From CAYFMS01 sp964462325 (lineage in GTDB: Bacteria > Patescibacteriota > Patescibacteriia > UBA9934), in assembly GCA_964462325.1 (NCBI GenBank), contig CAYWYQ010000005.1, positions 1 to 40,418 on the forward strand: a stretch of 40,418 nucleotides of DNA. Reading direction: 5' to 3'. The translations under genes were made by a program, and so were the position numbers. Positions within the stretch are counted from its first letter, which is position 1. Each line of letters opens with the position of its first letter. Below, one piece after another: positions 8,443-15,407 of this stretch. A model generated the notes under the pieces. That model had not been told where the DNA came from and did no database searches. It worked only from the letters and a program-made list of their open reading frames with translations.

Positions 8443-8658
8443 GATAATTTATGAGTCATGCATAAATAAAGGTTCAATCTCGGGGACGTCAGGCGGAGCT
8501 AGAATCCGACCTGCATCCCGGTGCCACGCGAGCTTCTGCCAACACTCAACCATGAAGGTGAGTGGCATTATCAACTCGATCCAACATTTGTAGAGCTCCT
8601 GTAGAAGTGTGCACTCGTTCAGTTCTAACCCCCTGCGCAAACGGTGCAAGGGGTTTTT
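8443..8658 (+). ncRNA. Candidate structured RNA ending in a terminator
   Basis: About 215 nt between two terminators with no convincing gene. By eye it folds into several helices. One is 8447-8453 with 8461-8467. A nested stem pairs CTCG 8479-8482 with 8529-8532, GGGA 8483-8486 with 8516-8519, and CAGGCGGA 8490-8497 with 8505-8508 plus 8510-8513. A third pairs CACTCA 8543-8548 with 8559-8564, flanked by TGC/GCA. The last hairpin is a T-tract terminator at 8627-8658. The stretch is visibly richer in GC than its surroundings. It does not match the signature sequences of tmRNA, RNase P RNA, SRP RNA or a T-box as I know them. It could be an sRNA or a leader of the glycosyltransferase gene. No clear promoter is seen. 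Confidence 0.35.
8627..8658 (+). terminator. Rho-independent terminator before the glycosyltransferase gene
   Basis: Stem AACCCC...GGGGTT with an inner TGC/GCA pairing, followed by TTTTTCTTTT. It terminates plus-strand transcription about 40 nt before the next ATG. Confidence 0.7.
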
Positions 8659-8696
8659 CTTTTCATCAATACCGTGCCATGCTAAGCTCTTTCTAT

Positions 8697-9731
8697 ATGG
8701 AATTTTGGTGGATATATCCAATTTTAGGGAGTGTATTACTCTCGCTTTCCTGTGTAGAGGTTATTCGGAGATTTGCGATTCGCTTTCATATTATTGACGA
8801 ACCGTCTAGTCCAAGAAAAAAGCATTTGAAAGGAATTCCTCTTGGAGGGGGTGCGGCTATTTTTCTTTCTTTTTTTACCCTCCTTTTCATCACAGAATTT
8901 GCGACTGGATTTTTTACTATGGGAGCCATTGAACGATCTCAGCTCATCGCACTCGGTCTTGGAGGGATTGTGCTGATGGGGATGGGGTTTCTGGATGATA
9001 AATATGATTTACCTCCTAAAATTGCCATTTGGGGCCCTGTCGCTGCATCATTGATTGCGGCATTTTTTGGCATTGGATTTGAAAAAGTTACAAATCCTCT
9101 TGGGGGAATTTTATTGATTGATGCTTGGATGTCTTCACTCATTACGTTCATGTGGCTTTTAGTAATGATGTATACAACGAAATTACTAGATGGCTTGGAT
9201 GGATTAGCATCAGGGGTCACAGTGATTGGGACGACGACAATCGCATTTTTGGCACTTTCTAGCACTTTTTATCAGCCAGATGTAGCGCTCATGTCTTTCA
9301 TTGCAACGGCAGCGATTTTAGGTTTTTTGGTGTGGAATCTTCCACCCGCCTCTATATTTCTCGGTGATGGCGGAAGTGTTTTTCTTGGATATTTATTGGG
9401 TGCTCTTGCGATTATTTCAGGCAGTAAAGTGATGACGGCACTCCTGGTTATGGCGGTGCCGCTCCTCGATGTCATATTTGTTATTGCTCAGCGATACTAT
9501 AAAAAACAGTCGGTTGTGGTAGGCGATCGGGCGCATTTGCATCATAAATTAGTAGACAGCGGATGGTCGACGCGCCAAGTACTCTTACTTTATTATTGTG
9601 TCGCCCTTGCTTTTGGATTGTTGACACTTGTGCTTGAAAGCTGGCAAAAGTTGATAGCTATTCTATTATTGTTTACACTTATGCTCATTGGAACACTTTA
9701 TATTAATAAATACTATGAAAAAGATTTATAA
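8697..9731 (+). CDS. WecA/TagO-like polyprenyl-phosphate sugar-1-phosphate transferase
   Basis: Polytopic membrane enzyme that transfers a UDP-activated sugar-1-phosphate (typically GlcNAc) to undecaprenyl phosphate, the first step in surface glycan or teichoic-acid-like polymer assembly. At 344 residues it shows the superfamily motifs: the metal-binding FLDDKYD (D100, D101), KLLDGLDGLASG (165-172), FLGDGGS (223-227) and the WecA-type C-terminal GDRAHLHH (276-283). That His motif separates it from MraY. The ATG at 8697 opens at the first membrane helix; an alternative ATG at 8679 would add six residues. The 3' end overlaps the next gene by 17 bp. Confidence 0.88.
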   Translation: MEFWWIYPILGSVLLSLSCVEVIRRFAIRFHIIDEPSSPRKKHLKGIPLGGGAAIFLSFFTLLFITEFATGFFTMGAIERSQLIALGLGGIVLMGMGFLDDKYDLPPKIAIWGPVAASLIAAFFGIGFEKVTNPLGGILLIDAWMSSLITFMWLLVMMYTTKLLDGLDGLASGVTVIGTTTIAFLALSSTFYQPDVALMSFIATAAILGFLVWNLPPASIFLGDGGSVFLGYLLGALAIISGSKVMTALLVMAVPLLDVIFVIAQRYYKKQSVVVGDRAHLHHKLVDSGWSTRQVLLLYYCVALAFGLLTLVLESWQKLIAILLLFTLMLIGTLYINKYYEKDL

Positions 9732-10176
9732 AATAATTATTTCCGTTCTTGTTGTGGCTCTTTCAATTTTCATCGTCTTTGCGGCGACAGCTCGCTCTAC
9801 AGAAACGATTGAAATTCTGGGTCAAGATATGCGTTTGATTGTTGCTAAAAATAGCCTATCACAAACAAAAGGGCTATCAGGAATTTCTCGTGAGGATTTC
9901 TTGGCGCAGGCAGATGGAATGCTATTTACGTTCAAGGATCAAAAAGAAAGAACATTTTGGATGAAAGGAATGGAGTTTAATATTGATATTGTGTGGTTGC
10001 GTGACGGGAAGGTGATGAAGGTTGAAACCAGTATTCCTGCACCAGAAAAAGGTGAGGAACCGCGTAAGATACATTCGGCGCCCTTTGAGGTAGATACCGT
10101 ACTTGAATTACCAGAGGGTGGTGCGTATAGATATGGAATTGTTGTTGGACAAATGATTTCTGTACTAGAGCGATAA
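9715..10176 (+). CDS. DUF192 protein with N-terminal membrane anchor
   Basis: A 153-residue member of the DUF192 (COG1430) family; molecular function unknown. Residues about 5-23 form a signal anchor. The globular domain then shows the family hallmarks TKGLSG, DGMLFTF, FWMKGMEFNIDIVW and VLELPEGG. The ATG at 9715 lies 10 nt after a TATATT (9699-9704) inside the end of the upstream glycosyltransferase gene, so it may have its own promoter there besides read-through. It ends 107 bp before rplU. Confidence 0.85.
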   Translation: MKKIYKIIISVLVVALSIFIVFAATARSTETIEILGQDMRLIVAKNSLSQTKGLSGISREDFLAQADGMLFTFKDQKERTFWMKGMEFNIDIVWLRDGKVMKVETSIPAPEKGEEPRKIHSAPFEVDTVLELPEGGAYRYGIVVGQMISVLER

Positions 10177-10178
10177 TA

Positions 10179-10207
10179 TTGACAGATTGATACGTATTTG
10201 CTAATAT
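10179..10207 (+). promoter_or_regulatory. Consensus promoter P1 of rplU
   Basis: TTGACA at 10179-10184, a 17-nt spacer, TAATAT at 10202-10207. It would give a leader of about 70 nt. A second -10-like TATATT at 10273-10278 lies only 4 nt before the ATG, so rplU may be read from a leadered and a leaderless transcript. The leader can pair AGGC with GCCT (around 10234 and 10254), a possible small hairpin. Confidence 0.65.
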
Positions 10208-10282
10208 TCGCCCGTAATTAACTCGCATGTGCCAGGCTTAAACTCCATGAGTGCCTATCGCAGCGCATAGTATATATTAGAT

Positions 10283-10597
10283 ATGAAGGCAGTTATTAAA
10301 ACTGGCGGGAAGCAATACCTTGTGAATGAGGGGTTGAAGCTCAGCGTAGAAAAGCTTGACCTCGAAGACGGAAAGACAATTGATTTCGAACCTTTGCTCG
10401 TTTTTGACGAAGAAGGAAAGGAAATCAAGGTTGGAACACCTCGTGTAATAGGTGCAAAAGTAACAGCAACCGTACTTGAAACCGGAAAAGGAAAGAAGAT
10501 TTCAGTGATTAAATTCAAATCAAAGTCACGGTACCGACGTAATGTTGGTCACCGTCAGCCATTTACACGCATCGAAATTAACAAAATCTCAGCGTAA
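10283..10597 (+). CDS. rplU: Ribosomal protein bL21
   Basis: 104 residues, normal bL21 length, starting MKAVIKTGGKQYLV and ending with the KFKSKSRYRRNVGHRQPFT signature that binds 23S rRNA in the large subunit. The usual neighbour rpmA (bL27) is not present; a terminator and the convergent recR follow instead. The start is unambiguous from the family N-terminus. No Shine-Dalgarno site precedes it. Confidence 0.97.
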   Translation: MKAVIKTGGKQYLVNEGLKLSVEKLDLEDGKTIDFEPLLVFDEEGKEIKVGTPRVIGAKVTATVLETGKGKKISVIKFKSKSRYRRNVGHRQPFTRIEINKISA

Positions 10598-10601
10598 ACA
10601 A

Positions 10602-10628
10602 AAAACTCCCTATGTTGGGGGTTTTTTG
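10602..10628. terminator. Bidirectional terminator between rplU and recR
   Basis: Stem AAAACTCCC / GGGGGTTTT with a 6-nt loop and T tracts on both strands, placed between convergent genes. Confidence 0.85.
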
Positions 10629-10640
10629 TTTGCAAAATGT

Positions 10641-11240
10641 CTATGTTTCGCGTCTGCCGAGCAGGGCGTCACCGAGCGTGACTTCATCCGCGTACTCAAT
10701 ATCAGCACCCATGGGGAGGCCTCTGGCTAATCTGGTTGTTTTCCGTCCGAGTTCTTTTACTTTTCGCGTGAGGTATAAAATAGTTGTTTCGCCATTTACA
10801 TCAGGAGAAAATGCAAGAATAACTTCTTTAATTCTAGGGTCGGCTTCAATGTGCTGAAGTAATTCCACGACATGCAATGTTTCTGGTGTATCGCCTTCAA
10901 TGGGGTTCAATGTTCCACCAAGAACAAAGTATTTACCCGTATAGGCATTAGTTGCTTCTATGGTTGAAATATCGCGTGCTTCTGCAACCACGCATAATTT
11001 TGTTGTTTCACGTTTTTCATCCGAACAAATTTCACACATAATATCTTCCGAATGTGTAAAACAAATTTTGCAATAATGAATTTTATTGAGCCCCTGTACC
11101 GCCTGAGCGAAGCGAATACGTTCCGTTTCTGAAAGTCGCATTATCGCATAAACATAACGAAGGGCCGTTTTAGGCCCCACGCCAGGGAGTCGCGTAAGTG
11201 AAGTAACTAAATTCTGAATGGGTGCAGGGAAGCGACGCAT
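10641..11240 (-). CDS. recR: Recombination mediator RecR
   Basis: 199 residues. RecR works with RecF/RecO to load RecA at gaps. Visible: the N-terminal helix-hairpin-helix LTRLPGVGPKTALRYV, a C4 zinc finger CKIC...CEIC, and the Toprim domain with VVAEARDISTIE and ILAFSPDVNGETT, then the C-terminal ARGLPMGADIEYADEVTLGDAL signature. It lies 15 bp downstream of ybaB on the same strand, the classic pairing, but dnaX, which often precedes ybaB, is not here. Confidence 0.96.
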   Translation of the reverse strand: MRRFPAPIQNLVTSLTRLPGVGPKTALRYVYAIMRLSETERIRFAQAVQGLNKIHYCKICFTHSEDIMCEICSDEKRETTKLCVVAEARDISTIEATNAYTGKYFVLGGTLNPIEGDTPETLHVVELLQHIEADPRIKEVILAFSPDVNGETTILYLTRKVKELGRKTTRLARGLPMGADIEYADEVTLGDALLGRRET

Positions 11241-11255
11241 AAAGCGTAATGAATC

Positions 11256-11549
11256 CTATCCGAGCATGTCTTTAAGTGCATCTAATCCACCCATATCTTT
11301 CATACGCATAGCCATCTCTTTTTGTAATTTTTTTGTGGCATCATTGAATGCTTCTTTGATTGCAGACTCTGTTTCACTTGAAGAAAGTCCTTCTTCAACT
11401 TTTACGCCTTGAATTTTCTGATTTCCATCAATCGTAATCATAATTTTCTTTCCAGACGATTGTCCTACGACAATGACTTCTGCAAGTTGATTTTGCATTT
11501 GTTTTGCCTGCTTTCTTATATCGTTTACTTGTTTGAGTTTATTGAACAT
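11256..11549 (-). CDS. ybaB: YbaB/EbfC-family nucleoid-associated protein
   Basis: 97 residues. It starts MFNKLKQVNDIRKQAKQMQNQL and ends MKDMGGLDALKDMLG, both typical of the family, which binds DNA as a dimer. It is the first gene of a ybaB-recR operon. A TAAAAT on the minus strand ends only 3 nt before the ATG, so the mRNA may be leaderless. The 173 bp between it and dnaB hold no other convincing gene. Confidence 0.92.
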   Translation of the reverse strand: MFNKLKQVNDIRKQAKQMQNQLAEVIVVGQSSGKKIMITIDGNQKIQGVKVEEGLSSSETESAIKEAFNDATKKLQKEMAMRMKDMGGLDALKDMLG

Positions 11550-11722
11550 ATCATTTTATTAGTAGAGGTTGGGGTTAGTGGTTAGGGTAGGTCTACGTCC
11601 GTATTGATCTTATCATAGCATTGAGCATTTTCATTATCTCATCCATATGTTTGGTGGCATTATTGTATAGTCTGATACCAGTCTATTTCAAGTGGTGGGC
11701 GACTGATAGAGATTTAGAGTTG

Positions 11723-13183
11723 TTACTTCGGCGGGATTCCAGTACCTTTTGGTGGTACGCCCGGAGGAAGCCCAATATTTGCCGGATTATGTATCTGTCC
11801 TCCACTAGGCGGGGGTGAATTCGGCTGGCGTCGTATTTCTAGGTTTCGAAAACTCGCTCTTTGTGCATCCCAAAATAAGGGTACAGTCCCTGTTGGTCCA
11901 TTACGGTGTTTTGCAATATGCAATTCCCCAATGGTTTTATCTTCAGGAGATAATTCATCGGGTGTATAGTTTCTATCCACAGCTTTTCTATAAAGAAACA
12001 TAACAATGTCGGCGTCTTGCTCAATGGAACCAGATTCCCGGAGATGGGAAAGTTTTGGAATCGCAGGCTTGGAATTTTCTACGGCACGAGAAAGCTGAGC
12101 AAGGGCAAGGACGGGTATTTCAAGTTCACGCGCAATTTGCTTTAGTCCACGCGAGATTTCGGCGACTTCTTGTGTTCTATTGTCCGAGTTTTTTGTGCGA
12201 CCTTCCATGAGCTGTAAGTAGTCAATCACAATCATTCCCAGATTGTGTTCCGCCTTGAGTCGTCTTGCCTTCGTACGAATAGACATGATATTCGCCGTTG
12301 GAGAATCATCTATAAAAATAGGAGCCTCAGAAAGTACAGCTAATGCCTCACCGATTTTTGGGAAATCATCATCTCTTTCAGATAAACGCCCCGTTCGTAA
12401 TTTCCATAAATCGATATTCCCCTGAGCACAAATCATACGATCAACAAGTTGTTCCTTACTCATTTCGAGTGAAAAGAATCCAACAGACTGTTTCGTTTTT
12501 ATGGCAATATTTCGAATAAGATCGAGTGAAAAACTCGTTTTTCCTACAGAAGGACGTGCAGCAAGAATGACGAGATCAGATTTTTGCATGCCTGCGATAA
12601 GATTATCGAGTCCTGTGAATCCAGTAGGGAGACCTCGGAGTTTTCCTTTGTCACGGTGCAATTCGTCAATACGATCAAATGCTGTTGCTAAAACAGTACG
12701 CATCGGTACGAAACTTTGTTTGATGAAATTCGAGGAAACATTAAAAAGTTTTTGCTCGGCTTCATCTATGAGTACGTCGACATCCTCCCCTTCTTTATAA
12801 GCGAGCTCCGTGATGGTGGAAGAAGCTTTCAAAAGACGTCGAAGCGTTGCCTTCTTCTGAATAATCTCTCCGTAATAGCCAATGTTTGATGCGGTTGCAA
12901 CGGCATTTGTTAATTCAACAAGTTTTGTTCGGCCCCCAACTTGTTTTATGAGTTTATTTTCCTCAAGTCGATTTCCTACCGTGAGTAAATCAATCGGTTC
13001 ATGACGTTCAAATAATTCAAGACATGTTTCGAAAATAATACGGTGCGAATCTTTGTAAAAATCTTCTGACCGCACCATATCGACCACTTTCATTAAAGAG
13101 TCAGGTTCGATCAGAATAGATCCGATGAGTGATTCCTCGGCTTCAAGATTGTGTGGAGGAATTCTCCCAGAGATCTGCGTCAT
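11723..13183 (-). CDS. dnaB: Replicative DNA helicase DnaB
   Basis: 486 residues. Hexameric fork helicase that unwinds DNA 5' to 3' and recruits primase. The N-terminal helical domain begins RIPPHNLEAEESLIGSIL. The RecA-like domain has Walker A AARPSVGKTSFSL (208-220), the Walker B segment MIVIDYLQLM, and the LSHLRESGSIEQDAD signature with the arginine-finger region. The C-terminus carries a proline/glycine-rich tail of about 35 residues not needed for helicase activity. No intein is present. On the minus strand TAAGAT ends 8 nt before the ATG (plus-strand 13192-13197), fitting a nearly leaderless mRNA. Confidence 0.97.
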   Translation of the reverse strand: MTQISGRIPPHNLEAEESLIGSILIEPDSLMKVVDMVRSEDFYKDSHRIIFETCLELFERHEPIDLLTVGNRLEENKLIKQVGGRTKLVELTNAVATASNIGYYGEIIQKKATLRRLLKASSTITELAYKEGEDVDVLIDEAEQKLFNVSSNFIKQSFVPMRTVLATAFDRIDELHRDKGKLRGLPTGFTGLDNLIAGMQKSDLVILAARPSVGKTSFSLDLIRNIAIKTKQSVGFFSLEMSKEQLVDRMICAQGNIDLWKLRTGRLSERDDDFPKIGEALAVLSEAPIFIDDSPTANIMSIRTKARRLKAEHNLGMIVIDYLQLMEGRTKNSDNRTQEVAEISRGLKQIARELEIPVLALAQLSRAVENSKPAIPKLSHLRESGSIEQDADIVMFLYRKAVDRNYTPDELSPEDKTIGELHIAKHRNGPTGTVPLFWDAQRASFRNLEIRRQPNSPPPSGGQIHNPANIGLPPGVPPKGTGIPPK

Positions 13184-13191
13184 AGGTCTTC

Positions 13192-13197
13192 ATCTTA
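13192..13197 (-). promoter_or_regulatory. -10 box of dnaB
   Basis: Reads TAAGAT on the minus strand and ends 8 nt before the dnaB ATG at 13183. It forms part of a divergent promoter region with the permease gene. Confidence 0.5.
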
Positions 13198-13254
13198 CGA
13201 TGAGAAGGCGTGATTCGCAAGTGTATTTCTTGAGGATGAACCGTGGATACATGT

Positions 13255-13273
13255 TATAATTCGTTTGTAATAT
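13255..13273 (+). promoter_or_regulatory. -10 boxes of the permease gene
   Basis: TATAAT at 13255-13260 and TAATAT at 13268-13273; the second ends 5 nt before the ATG at 13279. Either gives a leader of 12 nt or less. Confidence 0.5.
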
Positions 13274-13278
13274 TATGC

Positions 13279-14403
13279 ATGAATAAGCAATTTTGGCGAG
13301 GAGTGCAGACATCGGCAGGTTCCATCATAGGGGTTGGTATTTTCGGATTGCCATTTGTATTTTCTCAAGCTGGTTTTGTTATAGGTGTGGCTCATCTGGT
13401 ATTAGGTGCATTACTATATTTGGTGGTGCTCATCATGTATGCAGAGGTTGTGATGCATACACCGGGACATAAACGATTAGTGGGTCTTGTCGGAAAATAC
13501 ATTGGCCCTCATGCAAGAATCCCTACCATGCTTGTTTCTTATGCACATGTTTGGGGGGCGATGGTTGCCTATATCATTATCGGGGGAGAATTTTTATATG
13601 CGCTATTTGGTCAGGGAGTTGGAGGACTTTTGGGGACGTATCAGGTCATTTTTGGTATTAGTATGTCTCTTGTGCTCATCGGGGGTCTGGGGTTTATTTC
13701 TCGTATAGAATCTATTTTTGTATGGGCGCTTCTCGGTTTATTGCTTTTGGTTGCACTCGGATCATTACCACATGCGGATCTTTCAAACCTTGCAACGATA
13801 GAGCCTAGAAACTGGTTTTTGCCATTCGGAGTAACGCTATTTGCTTTTGGTGGTGTCGCTGCACTTCCGGAAACGGCGGATGTACTTGGCAGGCAACGCT
13901 ATTTATTACGGAGAACCGTTGCATACAGTATACTCATTGTGTCGATTGTCTATATTATTTTTTCTGGAGTCGTCGTTGCGGTAACAGGGCTAGAAACAAC
14001 GCAAGAATCTATTTTAGGACTTGGGAGCGTTATTGGAGATTGGGCGATTACTGTCGGGGCAATCATTGGACTATTTTCTGTCTTTACCAGTTTTATTGTT
14101 CTAGGAGTATCGGTGATGGATAGTCTGATTTATGATTATAAAATGCGCTATATGCCCGCATGGTTTATTGCGGTTGCATTTCCATTTGTCGCGTATCTTT
14201 TTGGAGCAAAAAACTTTATTAATGTTATCGGATTTACTGGTGCTGTCCTTGGAACGATTGTCGCTCTTACCGTTATCTATTTGTATAAAAAAGCAAAAAG
14301 GGATGTGTGCATCCCTAAAAATTGTTTATTGATTCCTCAATGGGTCACATATGTCGTGACGGCAATATTTATCGCTGGAATGATTTTAACGCTCATCTCT
14401 TGA
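13279..14403 (+). CDS. Amino-acid permease of the APC/HAAAP-like superfamily
   Basis: 374 residues with about 10-11 hydrophobic helices. The first helix contains the glycine-rich unwound segment GSIIGVGIFGLPFVF that binds substrate in APC-fold transporters. The closest recalled relatives are aromatic amino-acid/serine-threonine permeases; the substrate is not certain. An auxotroph with a small genome would need such uptake, which fits the Patescibacteria setting. I chose ATG 13279, not the in-frame start at 13243, because it lies just after the -10 boxes and opens directly on helix 1. The 3' end overlaps the convergent folD gene by 18 bp. Confidence 0.82.
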   Translation: MNKQFWRGVQTSAGSIIGVGIFGLPFVFSQAGFVIGVAHLVLGALLYLVVLIMYAEVVMHTPGHKRLVGLVGKYIGPHARIPTMLVSYAHVWGAMVAYIIIGGEFLYALFGQGVGGLLGTYQVIFGISMSLVLIGGLGFISRIESIFVWALLGLLLLVALGSLPHADLSNLATIEPRNWFLPFGVTLFAFGGVAALPETADVLGRQRYLLRRTVAYSILIVSIVYIIFSGVVVAVTGLETTQESILGLGSVIGDWAITVGAIIGLFSVFTSFIVLGVSVMDSLIYDYKMRYMPAWFIAVAFPFVAYLFGAKNFINVIGFTGAVLGTIVALTVIYLYKKAKRDVCIPKNCLLIPQWVTYVVTAIFIAGMILTLIS

Positions 14404-15234
14404 GCGCTTCTGAATTTCAAATACCTTTAATACATTAAGGAGAAGATAAGCAACGGTGAGTGGTCCAACGCCACCTGGAACAGGACTTGCAAACGCAGAT
14501 TTTATTTTCCCTGATCGTGCAATATCGCCTCGAACCTTTCCGTCTACACGATTTGTTCCTACATCTATCACGATGGAACCTTCTTTTATCATGTCCTCGT
14601 TAATGAACCCTGCTCTTCCAATAGCGACAACGAGGATATCTGCTACTCGGCACTTTGCGGCAAATGCAGAGCTGTCAGGGTGTAAGTATTGTCCTGTAAT
14701 ACCAGATTCTTCCATGAGTTTGATGATTGGCTTTGAAAAAATATCATTATTACTCACGATGATTGCTGATTTTCCGCGGAGAGGTTGATGAGATGCTTGA
14801 ATGAGTCGCATGATCGCGAGGGCGACAGGTGGCACCAATCCTTGTTTTCCCTCAAGTAATGCCTGCAAATTTTCTTTCTTGAATCCATCCACGTCTTTGT
14901 TGGTATGAATGGTAGCGATGATAGTATCTTCATTGAATTTTTCAGGAAGAGGAAGTTGAACGAGGATTCCGTGAATATCTTCACGCTTATTGAATTCCTG
15001 CACTTTCTTTTCAATATCACTTTGTCGATGTGCTTCTGTAAATATTGCTTTTTCCACAAAGATTCCAGCCTCTTTCGCTGCTTGCTCCTTTAATCCAACA
15101 TAAAGTTCAGAGGCAGGATCGTCACCAACTAAAATAACACCTAAACCAAGTGCTTTGCCGGTTTTACTAATACGATTTGCAACTTTTTCACGTATATTTG
15201 TTGCAAGAATTCTTCCTTTTAACCATTCAGTCAT
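14386..15234 (-). CDS. folD: FolD-like methylenetetrahydrofolate dehydrogenase/cyclohydrolase, divergent nucleotide site
   Basis: 282 residues. FolD interconverts 5,10-methylene- and 10-formyl-tetrahydrofolate. The folate-side residues are kept: YVGLK with Lys49, VQLPLP (Q93) and DVDGF. The C-terminal SPVPGGVGPLTVAYLLLN and VIDVGTN are also kept. The dinucleotide side is unusual: the common GRSxxVGxP loop reads VSNNDIFSKPI (160-170), and the PCTP motif reads VPPVALA. Cyclohydrolase chemistry may survive while cofactor use is altered. ATG 15234 lies 9 nt after a minus-strand TATACT. With glyA at 17988 it supplies one-carbon units. Confidence 0.88.
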   Translation of the reverse strand: MTEWLKGRILATNIREKVANRISKTGKALGLGVILVGDDPASELYVGLKEQAAKEAGIFVEKAIFTEAHRQSDIEKKVQEFNKREDIHGILVQLPLPEKFNEDTIIATIHTNKDVDGFKKENLQALLEGKQGLVPPVALAIMRLIQASHQPLRGKSAIIVSNNDIFSKPIIKLMEESGITGQYLHPDSSAFAAKCRVADILVVAIGRAGFINEDMIKEGSIVIDVGTNRVDGKVRGDIARSGKIKSAFASPVPGGVGPLTVAYLLLNVLKVFEIQKRSRDER

Positions 15235-15341
15235 ATCGTCAGGAGTATAGCGTAAAAGACATATTTTTACTAGCAATTATTCCTTCGAGGTGCTTAAAGC
15301 GAAAATAGTATTAAAAAAGAGGCTAATATTAGGTAAGTATA

Positions 15342-15370
15342 TTGACATTATGTGAATTTTGTGCTAAGGT
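15342..15370 (+). promoter_or_regulatory. Consensus promoter with extended -10 of the MYG1-like gene
   Basis: TTGACA 15342-15347, a 17-nt spacer, TAAGGT 15365-15370 preceded by TGC (extended -10). It is followed by a 37-nt leader with TTGGAGG ending five bases before ATG 15408. Confidence 0.75.
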
Positions 15371-15407
15371 TGGCGGTCGGTCGAACATTTACAACTTGGA
15401 GGAAATA

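Noticed and set aside
8129..8593. 154-codon plus-strand frame overlapping the 66-residue protein
   Set aside because: It begins at the -35 box, crosses the terminator and is out of frame with the SD-supported gene.
8449..8721. Minus-strand 90-codon reading frame rich in Trp and Cys
   Set aside because: It runs through a T-tract terminator and over the start of the WecA-like gene, has no SD or -10 that I can place, and the region folds well as RNA. A short fragment of a decayed gene cannot be excluded.
11621..11818. 65-codon plus-strand hydrophobic frame between ybaB and dnaB
   Set aside because: Overlaps the dnaB 3' end, no SD or promoter, and the C-terminal half is only the dnaB shadow.
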